Shown here piece by piece: positions 1 to 4,953 of a stretch of 5,088 nt of DNA (position 1 is the stretch's first letter; every line of letters begins with the position of its first letter). The notes under the pieces are model-generated. The model was not told the origin of the DNA, ran no database searches, and saw nothing but the letters and a program-made list of their open reading frames with translations. The stretch is taken from contig JANQFM010000631.1 in the NCBI GenBank assembly GCA_028277865.1, positions 1-5,088 on the forward strand. Reading direction: 5' to 3'. Origin of the DNA: Acidobacteriota bacterium. Lineage in GTDB: Bacteria; Acidobacteriota; UBA6911; RPQK01; DATIPO01. The translations under genes were made by a program, and so were the position numbers.

Positions 1-2300
1 AAGCCCTGCGCCTCCATAGCACGGCGCAACAGGTCGCGGCGCCAACGCTGCAAGGAAGTTCCGCCGGGGTACTCGGTGAAGGATCTATCGGAGAACTCGT
101 CGTAGCCGCCCACCATCTCGACCGCCTCCCCGGTCTTCAGGTCGTAGAGGGTCAGGTCGACGGCGGCGCCACGATTGTGGCGTGATCCGTTGGCGGGGTC
201 GGCCACAAAGATCTTTTGCTCTTCAGGCGTGGCATCCCAGAACATCTTGGTGACGTACCAGGGACGGTATGCGTCGTGGATGAGCAGCCCAAAGCCTTTT
301 TCCTTCAAGGATCGGTGGGCGGCCAACAGAGCCTGGGCGGCGGGGCGCTGCATGAAGGCGCGTGGCTGACGATAGAAGACGGCGCTCATGAAGTTGTTGG
401 CGCCGGCGTAGCGGATGTCCATGCGAATGGTTTCGTCCAAGGCGGCCAGATCCACTAATTCAGGCCGGCGCAGGCCTGCCGGCTGTTCCGGGGGCCGGGC
501 CTGCAATGCCTCGCGGCGCAGCTCTTCAACCGGTCTGACGGGTGTGATGCGGAAGGTCTCCCCTGACGGCGTACCCACCTGACGGCGTTTGAAGACGACT
601 CCGGCGGCTTCGACCTGGGTGGCGTCACCGGAAGGATCCCTGTTGAAGATCAGCTTCTCATCCGGATAAAGCCCGTAATCGGGGAATGAGAAGACGTTGT
701 CGGACTCCTCGGTCAAAGGGTACTGGAAGGCCCATTCAATGAGGGCATTCAGGCGACCTGATTCTTCCAGAATATAGAGCGTATTGTGATCCCATCCGTA
801 CTCGCCGATCAAGCCCTGCCAGGATTGTGGAGGCGGTGCAGGCGGTGGCGGATCGACGGGGGCGAAGGTGCGTCCCTTGGCCAAAAGGCTGCCGTCGTCC
901 TGCAGTTCGAAGACTTCACCGTAGCCCAGCCGCCCGTCGCGGATCAGGCGCCCTCCCTGGGAGCGCAGGCGTCCCCGAAGGCGTCCGGCCTGGTAGTGGA
1001 CTTCACCATCCTGAAGGCGGATCGTCAGAGTTTCATTGCCGTCGGAGTATGAGCCCGCCAAGCGGCTGGCTAGCTGCGCATCGACGGGCTCGGTCAATTG
1101 CAGGTCGGGCAAAGGGGATCCGGACTCGACGGCCAGCATGGCCCTCAAGGCGTGCCGGGCGATGCGTCCGACCGCATCGTTGGTGATGTCCAAAGTGGAA
1201 ATGACGACAGCGCCCAGCTTGTCATCGGGCAACAGGGAAAGCTGAGTGGCGAAGCCGTAGATGGCACCCCCGTGCCCCACCATGCGTCGGCCGTCCAGTC
1301 GGGAGATCCCGAAACCTATTCCATAGCCTTGGGTCTGTCCATCCTCTGCAAACTGGGGCGTGTACATTTGCTCCAGAGTCGATGGCTGCAATAGGACTCC
1401 CGAAGGACCGCTGCCGCCGTTGAACAGGAGGCTCATAAAGCGGGAGAGGTCGATAACCGTCGAGTAAAGAGAGCCTGCCGGGGCCATGCCCAGCTGAAAG
1501 GTGGGCGCTTGGAAGCGTCGCCCGTCGAGGGTCCACATGAAGGCCTGGGCCAAGCGGGCGTTCAGGTCAGGATTGGGCTCGAAGGCGCTGTCTTCCATTC
1601 CGGACGGGCTGAGCACTGCGGACTCCAGATATTCGCCAAAGGGCCGCCCCTGGGTCTCTTCCAGGACGGCGCCCACCACGGCAATGCCGGCGTTGGAGTA
1701 CTTGGCGCGGCTGCCGGGCGGGTAGACCAGCCGGGTGGAGTTGAGGCTGGCCACCGTCCGGGCCAGGGATGGCTCAGTGTCCTCGAAGTAATTACCCAGC
1801 GGAGGCTCGCGCACCAGCCCGGAACGGTGCGACATCAACTGGCGCAGCGTAATGGGCTGGCCGAAGGGATTGTCGGGCTGAAATCCCGGCAGGTAGCTGC
1901 TCACCGGGGCGTCCAGGTCGATTTCGCCCCGCTCCGCCAACTGCATGATGCCGATGTCGGTGAACAGCTTGGAGACCGAGCCCACCCGGTGTACCGTCTG
2001 GATTGTGCAGGCGTTTTCCTGCGCCTCGTCAGCCCAGCCGAACCCTTCGGCCCAAACAATGCCCTGATCGCGGACCAAAGCGATGCCTACAGCCGGGATC
2101 TGCTTGTTGGCCATCTCATGGGCGATCATGCGCCGCAGCTGATCGGCCGCTTGGCTGTAACGCAGATCGGGGGCAACGGCTGCAGGAGCTTCTTCGGTCT
2201 TGCCGCAGGCGACTTGAAGAAGCAGCAACAGGATGGCAGCCCAAAGAAGGCGCGATCTCTTGAAAGAACGGGATGAAACATGAAACCGTATCGTGTTCAT
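1..2300 (-). CDS. Serine hydrolase (class C beta-lactamase/DD-peptidase type) fused to VanX-type D-Ala-D-Ala dipeptidase, predicted lipoprotein; partial at C-terminus
   Basis: I read this frame by hand from ATG at 2300 to the left edge and found no stop: 766 codons. Residues 1-31 form a signal peptide (basic RSFKRSR stretch, then a Leu-rich core) ending in Q-V-A-C32. This is a lipobox with an unusual Gln at -3; Gly at +2 would allow outer-membrane sorting. The beta-lactamase-like domain (about 45-400) has all three catalytic motifs: S108-V-S-K111, Y201-S-N203 and H343-G-G345. Two probable beta-rich modules follow (about 411-480 and 495-575), separated by a Pro-rich linker near 482-493. The M15D/VanX domain starts near 615 and shows DAYRP (R679) and SRHNRGAAVD, giving zinc ligands H708 and D715 with VanX spacing. 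The expected catalytic Glu and third zinc His (EWWH) should lie about 7-10 residues beyond the window. An AGGA 16 nt upstream is a weak ribosome site. In the VanX family this domain hydrolyses D-Ala-D-Ala; the serine domain may be an esterase, carboxypeptidase or beta-lactamase, and sequence alone does not decide. Confidence 0.93.
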   Translation of the reverse strand, partial: MNTIRFHVSSRSFKRSRLLWAAILLLLLQVACGKTEEAPAAVAPDLRYSQAADQLRRMIAHEMANKQIPAVGIALVRDQGIVWAEGFGWADEAQENACTIQTVHRVGSVSKLFTDIGIMQLAERGEIDLDAPVSSYLPGFQPDNPFGQPITLRQLMSHRSGLVREPPLGNYFEDTEPSLARTVASLNSTRLVYPPGSRAKYSNAGIAVVGAVLEETQGRPFGEYLESAVLSPSGMEDSAFEPNPDLNARLAQAFMWTLDGRRFQAPTFQLGMAPAGSLYSTVIDLSRFMSLLFNGGSGPSGVLLQPSTLEQMYTPQFAEDGQTQGYGIGFGISRLDGRRMVGHGGAIYGFATQLSLLPDDKLGAVVISTLDITNDAVGRIARHALRAMLAVESGSPLPDLQLTEPVDAQLASRLAGSYSDGNETLTIRLQDGEVHYQAGRLRGRLRSQGGRLIRDGRLGYGEVFELQDDGSLLAKGRTFAPVDPPPPAPPPQSWQGLIGEYGWDHNTLYILEESGRLNALIEWAFQYPLTEESDNVFSFPDYGLYPDEKLIFNRDPSGDATQVEAAGVVFKRRQVGTPSGETFRITPVRPVEELRREALQARPPEQPAGLRRPELVDLAALDETIRMDIRYAGANNFMSAVFYRQPRAFMQRPAAQALLAAHRSLKEKGFGLLIHDAYRPWYVTKMFWDATPEEQKIFVADPANGSRHNRGAAVDLTLYDLKTGEAVEMVGGYDEFSDRSFTEYPGGTSLQRWRRDLLRRAMEAQG

Positions 2301-2340
2301 TGCTTAGTTGTCACTTTCCTTTCCAACCCGATCCTCAAAT

Positions 2341-2365
2341 GGAAACGGGGACAAGCTTCCGTTCC
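2341..2365 (-). repeat. Hairpin, inverted copy of the GCTTGT-loop element
   Basis: GGAAACGG (2341-2348) pairs with CCGTTCC (2359-2365), leaving one bulged A: a 7-bp stem with a 10-nt loop. Read on the minus strand, the core is CGGAAGCTTGTCCCCG. It matches the plus-strand hairpin at 2401-2415 (CGGAGCTTGTCTCCG) apart from one inserted base and one T-to-C change. After CCGT, both copies also reach CCAT a few bases later. This makes it a third, inverted member of the local hairpin family. Confidence 0.55.
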
Positions 2366-2392
2366 AAAAAATGGTCACCAATCCCTCTTCCG

Positions 2393-2445
2393 GCCACCAT
2401 CGGAGCTTGTCTCCGTGGGGCCATGTTTGGAAACCAGCAATGGTG
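2393..2445 (+). repeat. GCTTGT-loop hairpin element, copy A
   Basis: The core CGGAG (2401-2405) pairs perfectly with CTCCG (2411-2415) around loop CTTGT. A wider perfect inverted repeat, CACCAT (2395-2400) with ATGGTG (2440-2445), encloses it. Positions 2393-2427 match 27 of 35 bases of copy B exactly 66 bp downstream without a gap. The shared blocks are GCCACCA, GCTTGT, CCGTGGGGC and TGTT. Confidence 0.65.
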
Positions 2446-2453
2446 ATCCAGCA

Positions 2454-2511
2454 CCGACGCCACCACGCGGGCTTGTACCCGTGGGGCGGTGTTATTGGGC
2501 GGCAGCGTCGG
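2454..2511 (+). repeat. GCTTGT-loop hairpin element, copy B
   Basis: The outer perfect 7-bp stem is CCGACGC (2454-2460) with GCGTCGG (2505-2511). Inside it, CGGG (2468-2471) pairs with CCCG (2478-2481) around loop CTTGTA. The 2459-2493 part aligns with copy A at a 66-bp period. The A-T pair of copy A at 2404/2412 is replaced by G-C here (2470/2478), a compensatory change, so base pairing seems to have been kept. The element could be a REP-like dispersed repeat or part of a transcribed RNA. Confidence 0.65.
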
Positions 2512-2531
2512 AAATGTGCACGCTCTTGAGA

Positions 2532-2870
2532 TTAGCCCGGCGGCCATGACATCGCCCGTCCGCCCAGGATGTGGAGGTGAATGTGAAAGACCGCCTGGCC
2601 ACCGTTCTTCCCCGTATTGAGGACGACCCGGTAGCCCTCCTCCTCCAGCTCCAACCGGCGGGCGATCTCGGAGGCTTTGACCATCAGGTGCCCCAGCAAG
2701 GCTGCATCATCAGGCTGCACCTCGGCCAGCGAGACGATCTCTTTCTTGGGGATGAGCAAAACGTGCACAGGCGCCTGCGGATTGACGTCCCGAAAGGCCA
2801 TGCACTGATCATCCTCATAGACGATGTCTGCCGGAATCTCGCGGTCGATGATCTTCTTGAAAATGGACAT
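2532..2870 (-). CDS. HIT-family (HinT-like) nucleotide hydrolase
   Basis: This 112-residue protein begins MSIFKKIIDREIPADIVYEDD, a typical bacterial HinT start. The full length, and the ending in GGRAMSWPPG, also match the family. The histidine triad is H96-I-H98-L-H100; H98 corresponds to the nucleophile that forms the nucleotidyl-His intermediate. N85 in the LNTGKNGGQ loop is a further family active-site position. HinT enzymes are cytoplasmic dimers that hydrolyse purine nucleoside phosphoramidates and acyl-adenylates. The start at 2870 is set by the family N-terminus. The frame is open upstream to ATG 2963, but those 31 extra residues do not resemble the family and would overlap the brnT remnant and its promoter. 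An AGGGG only 1 nt from the ATG is an unusually close ribosome site. The gene is divergent from the brnTA remnant. Family assignment is very sure; the physiological substrate is unknown. Confidence 0.95.
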   Translation of the reverse strand: MSIFKKIIDREIPADIVYEDDQCMAFRDVNPQAPVHVLLIPKKEIVSLAEVQPDDAALLGHLMVKASEIARRLELEEEGYRVVLNTGKNGGQAVFHIHLHILGGRAMSWPPG

Positions 2871-2922
2871 GCCCCTATGATGGCCAATTTCCCGTCCTGA
2901 TTCCAGTCCCTTCAAAATGTGG

Positions 2923-2941
2923 CCATACATATAAAATATGG
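2923..2941. promoter_or_regulatory. Operator-like palindrome and candidate -10 region for the brnTA remnant
   Basis: An AT-rich patch in GC-rich surroundings contains a perfect inverted repeat CATAT-AAA-ATATG (2928-2940) inside a looser one, CCATA (2923-2927) with TATGG (2937-2941). TATAAA at 2930-2935 resembles a -10 box on the plus strand. I see no good -35 at the proper distance. BrnA proteins are ribbon-helix-helix autorepressors that bind palindromes in their own promoter, so position and symmetry suit an operator. If TATAAA is the -10 box, transcription would start within or just after the brnT ATG. That would favour brnA as the translated product. This is an inference from position and symmetry. 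Confidence 0.35.
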
Positions 2942-3042
2942 ATGTTGAGTGGGATGAGGCCAAGTGCCGCCTGATTGGCGCACGGAGGGCAAGGCTCGAT
3001 GAGCGAGAACATTACACGCGGCACCTTAGGCATGACCGCTGA
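2938..3042 (+). pseudogene. brnT: brnT toxin remnant: in-frame fusion of first and last segments, core deleted
   Basis: A 34-codon frame starts ATG at 2938 and reads MDVEWDEAKCR, then LIGARRARLDEREHY, ending at TGA 3040-3042. The first part matches the usual BrnT opening (M-x-F/V-x-W-D-x-x-K). The second resembles the BrnT ending (R-I/L-I-S-A-R-R-A-T-x-x-E-R-x-x-Y). BrnT is normally about 90 residues, so roughly 55-65 core residues holding the RelE-like RNase fold are missing while the frame is kept. The 3' end overlaps the brnA start by 44 bp in another frame, as a brnT-brnA operon would, and contains the brnA ribosome site. I see no ribosome site for the stub itself, so it may be untranslated. 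A chance frame is unlikely because both ends match in order, directly before brnA. Confidence 0.7.
2984..2988 (+). promoter_or_regulatory. Ribosome binding site of brnA, inside the brnT remnant
   Basis: GGAGG lies 10 nt before ATG 2999. It selects that start over the upstream in-frame ATG at 2975, which has no such site and whose extra eight residues (MAHGGQGS) are unlike BrnA N-termini. Confidence 0.75.
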
Positions 3043-3319
3043 GGATAAGACCGACTGGAAACGCGTTGAGGCGCTGACCCCAGAGGAGGTAAAGCGGGCA
3101 GGGGAAGAAGATCTCAAGGAACATGGCATGGTGCCGGATTGGACACAGGCCAAGCTCGTGAGACCGAAGGCCAAACAGTCCATCCACCTTCGTCTCGACC
3201 CGGACGTGATCGCCTGGTTCAAGGCCCAGGGCAGGGGCTATCAGACCCGCATGAATGCCGTTCTCCGCACCTATGTCAACGCCCATAAGCACGACTCCTC
3301 ACCCTCCAACGCCGGGTGA
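2999..3319 (+). CDS. brnA: BrnA family antitoxin / ribbon-helix-helix regulator (orphan)
   Basis: This 106-residue protein opens MSENITRGTL and contains DKTDWKRVEALT near 16-27, both typical of the BrnA family. The C-terminal ribbon-helix-helix domain (about 58-95) shows the hallmark sequence SIHLRLDPDVIAWFKAQG, then GYQTRMNAVLRTYV. The strand residues around S61-R65 would contact operator DNA, and the second helix begins near Y81. In characterised systems BrnA neutralises the BrnT ribonuclease through its N-terminal half and represses the brnTA promoter with its C-terminal half. Here both halves and normal length are kept, although the toxin gene just upstream is reduced to a stub. The protein may therefore now act as a stand-alone repressor or as an anti-toxin against BrnT encoded elsewhere. 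The family call is sure; the present role is inference. Confidence 0.92.
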   Translation: MSENITRGTLGMTAEDKTDWKRVEALTPEEVKRAGEEDLKEHGMVPDWTQAKLVRPKAKQSIHLRLDPDVIAWFKAQGRGYQTRMNAVLRTYVNAHKHDSSPSNAG

Positions 3320-3415
3320 CGCCAGTTCGCCAAAGTGCTGGATAGCCCTCCACCCTTTGCAGCCTCAGGCTTCCCAATCCGGGTGCGCTTCAAATAATTC
3401 CCAATCGATTAATCG

Positions 3416-3524
3416 CGGACTTCGGTGCATTCCCGCCGTCCGAGCGAAGCGGCTCAGTGAGCGCAGCGAACAATCATCCACCTCGGCTGCGTTCACTTAA
3501 CGGAATGAGGAGCCACGAAGTCCG
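3416..3524. repeat. Nested 109-bp imperfect inverted repeat (large stem-loop)
   Basis: Three stems are nested. The outer is CGGACTTCG (3416-3424) with CGAAGTCCG (3516-3524), 9 bp perfect. The middle is CATTCC (3428-3433) with GGAATG (3502-3507), 6 bp. The inner is AGTGAGCGCAGC (3456-3467) with GCTGCGTTCACT (3486-3497), 12 bp with one G-T pair, closing an 18-nt loop. The left arm also carries GAGCGAAGCGG followed by GAGCGCAGCGA. This is a GAGCGNAGCG direct repeat of the kind common in REP-like elements. No transposase and no target duplication are visible at its ends. It may be a MITE/REP-like element or a structured RNA. Confidence 0.7.
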
Positions 3525-3557
3525 ACAAGAGCCACCACGGGGCCTCCTCCCATTCCG
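3501..3557. repeat. Overlapping inverted repeat that competes with the right arm of the 109-bp element
   Basis: CGGAATG-AGGAG-CC (3501-3514) can pair with GGCCTCCTCCCATTCCG (3541-3557), giving 14 paired bases with a 2-nt and a 1-nt bulge. The same GGAATG is used in the middle stem of the 3416-3524 element, so the two folds exclude each other. A T run (3572-3577) follows 14 nt later, too far for a standard intrinsic terminator. Confidence 0.5.
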
Positions 3558-3757
3558 CAAATCTGCTTTCCTTTTTTGTGAGTCGCATTTCAGCAATCGA
3601 CTGCCCATCGGATAAAATTTAAGGGAAAGCGATCTGCCTCGTCCGAAGTCGTTGACAGCAGATCGATCAATGGCAAAGCAGTACGAACGACAAAGAAGAA
3701 TTGGTTGGCAATCCAGGGGAAAGGATGCCTTTCAAAGTGCTTGAAAGGACAAAGAAA

Positions 3758-4861
3758 ATGATGGCCTGGCTTACTCCAATAAAGTGGATAAAGGATCTGA
3801 TTGCTGAAGACAAGGACAAGGTCATGCTCCTTGCTCTCATCCAAATCTTGGCTTTGGGAAGCTTTGCCTGGATCGATGCAGGTACCGAGATCGCCCCCGG
3901 CTACGAGTCAGTAGAGTGGATGGCTACGGTCAAGGCAATTGTGTGGATTTCTGCCCTATTCGTGGCGCTGATTGCTTCGGTTGGGCTTGTCAGGCTGGGT
4001 TTCAGAATGCTCTCCAGCGAAATTCAACAGCCTCAAGAGCCGGCAAATCAGGAGAGCATGCGACCGCAGGAAGCGCAAGATATGTCATCAGGTGGAAATC
4101 TGTCGGATCACACCGACAGACATCTGTATAACCGATTTCTGAGCTTTCTGGGGGTACTGATGGCAATCCTGGTCTTGGATGTTGCAGTTGTCATCGGGGG
4201 CCTGATCAAGCAGGGATACCTGACTGTGCCCCTGAGCCTGTCGACCGATCGAGTGGGGGGACGCGGCCTGATTTTGATCATCTCCTGCGGGCTGGCCGTT
4301 TTGGGCTCGGTCTTTTTCACGGCCAATTCCCTGCATCGAAAGCAGAGTCGGGAGGAGTTCAATGTCGACCAGTTCTGGAGCGGCTTCTGGTTCCGCCTTG
4401 GGGAGAGCGTGCTTTTCGCCTTGGTGCTCTTTTTAATCATCATTGCTCGATTAGAAGAACCAGACAAATGGCTTGCATTGCTGATACCAACTGCATTGCT
4501 GATCGGCATGTTTGTCAAAACGGGCGAGCGGCTGATCTTCGGAATGGCGGAGAGGATCTTTGCCATGATGAAAGGAATACTGCCGGTATCAGATGCGGCC
4601 ATCACTCCGAAGCCCGGCCAGCCCCGCAATCTCGCCGTGACCAAGCAAACAGACCAGCTAATCCTCGAATGGGAGGAGCCCATCTCCAGAGCACCGGTTG
4701 ATTCCTATCGGATCTATAAGGATGAGGAACCATCGCATTTCGCTGAGACTCATGCCACTGTTCGCAGGTTGGAAGTGGAGGCTGGGGCCAGCACAAAGAT
4801 CAAAGTAGCGGCCTTCAATCAGTCAGGAGAAGGGAAACCCATTTTCACCGCTGTGCCGTAG
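3758..4861 (+). CDS. Six-helix membrane protein with C-terminal fibronectin type III-like domain, function unknown
   Basis: I do not recognise the family of this 367-residue protein. Predicted membrane helices lie near residues 22-38, 58-78, 129-150, 169-189, 214-232 and 238-254. A polar Gln/Glu/Pro-rich segment (about 86-126) separates the second and third. Positive charges (RLGFR after helix 2, HRKQSR after helix 4, KTGER after helix 6) place the N-terminus, these loops and the C-terminus in the cytoplasm. Residues about 286-366 look like one FN3 domain: PGQPRNLAV opening, LILEWEEP, a DSYRIYKDEE strand and an AAFNQSGEGKP ending. The start at 3758 follows AAGGA with 8-nt spacing. ATG 3725 (AGGGGA 4-nt spacing) and TTG 3701 are in-frame alternatives; a TGA at 3653 bounds the frame. 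ATA, TTA and AAA codons and lower GC set it apart from the left gene, suggesting acquisition. It is monocistronic as far as visible. Confidence 0.85.
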   Translation: MMAWLTPIKWIKDLIAEDKDKVMLLALIQILALGSFAWIDAGTEIAPGYESVEWMATVKAIVWISALFVALIASVGLVRLGFRMLSSEIQQPQEPANQESMRPQEAQDMSSGGNLSDHTDRHLYNRFLSFLGVLMAILVLDVAVVIGGLIKQGYLTVPLSLSTDRVGGRGLILIISCGLAVLGSVFFTANSLHRKQSREEFNVDQFWSGFWFRLGESVLFALVLFLIIIARLEEPDKWLALLIPTALLIGMFVKTGERLIFGMAERIFAMMKGILPVSDAAITPKPGQPRNLAVTKQTDQLILEWEEPISRAPVDSYRIYKDEEPSHFAETHATVRRLEVEAGASTKIKVAAFNQSGEGKPIFTAVP

Positions 4862-4916
4862 ACACCACCCGATCTCCGGCCTCGACTCACCCTACGCCGA
4901 GTTTTGCGGCGCGCCC

Positions 4917-4935
4917 ACTGCAAGGGAGCAGTTTT
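4917..4935 (+). terminator. Short Rho-independent terminator after the membrane protein gene
   Basis: ACTGC (4917-4921) pairs with GCAGT (4928-4932) around loop AAGGGA, followed by TTTT and, after GC, another TTTT. It lies 56 nt past the stop of the plus-strand gene in the convergent spacer. The stem is short (5 bp), so the call is moderate. On the minus strand no T run follows, so it would not serve the amidohydrolase gene. Confidence 0.5.
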
Positions 4936-4953
4936 GCTTTTGGCGGGCTTCCC

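Larger units (their letters stand above)
2301..2531. other. Non-coding spacer between the HIT gene and the serine hydrolase gene, with three related hairpins
   Basis: I see no convincing gene here. Short open frames on both strands lack ribosome sites and family resemblance. The interval must hold the upstream signals of the serine hydrolase gene (near 2301-2345 on the minus strand). I could not identify clear -35/-10 boxes there. Its notable content is three related stem-loops, listed separately, which could also end or process the HIT transcript arriving from the right. Confidence 0.6.
3320..3757. other. Non-coding, palindrome-rich spacer upstream of the membrane protein gene
   Basis: No gene is supported here. 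The left half holds a direct repeat TTCCCAATC (3371-3379 and 3398-3406), a perfect 10-bp palindrome CGATTAATCG (3406-3415), and directly after it the large inverted repeat described separately. The right half (from about 3560) turns A/T-rich. It has a T run at 3572-3577, a GATAAAAT at 3611-3618 resembling a -10 box, and a TTGACA at 3652-3657 matching the -35 consensus but lacking a clear -10 at 16-18 nt. Either could serve the downstream gene; neither is convincing alone. Confidence 0.55.

Noticed and set aside
1509..2276. 255-codon plus-strand open frame
   Set aside because: It lies entirely antisense to the serine hydrolase domain, whose signal peptide and catalytic motifs are clear. Long antisense frames are expected in GC-rich genes, and its protein shows no recognisable family.
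2393..2511. Possible CRISPR array or integron attC site
   Set aside because: Only two direct copies with 8 mismatches in 35 bases are present, with no cas or integrase gene and no attC core motifs.
2280..2549. Plus-strand open frame with a 22-residue periodic repeat across the hairpin region
   Set aside because: The period (66 bp) is a multiple of three, so a repeat protein was considered. But changes keep stem pairing, there is no ribosome site and the product resembles nothing known, so it is treated as a non-coding hairpin repeat.
2871..2963. 31-residue N-terminal extension of the HIT protein from ATG 2963
   Set aside because: It does not resemble HIT proteins, and it crosses the AT-rich promoter region and the brnT remnant. 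The family start MSIFKKII at 2870 fits normal length.
3255..3500. 81-codon plus-strand open frame past the brnA end
   Set aside because: It begins inside brnA in another frame and runs through the inverted repeat. Its composition reflects the palindrome, not a protein.
3501..3577. Intrinsic terminator formed by the 3501-3557 stem and the T run
   Set aside because: The T run starts 14 nt after the stem and the loop is 26 nt, so it does not meet the usual terminator geometry.
3701..3757. Longer N-terminus of the membrane protein from TTG 3701 or ATG 3725
   Set aside because: TTG 3701 has no clear ribosome site and the AGGGGA before 3725 is too close. AAGGA before ATG 3758 has ideal spacing. 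The alternatives remain possible but are less supported.
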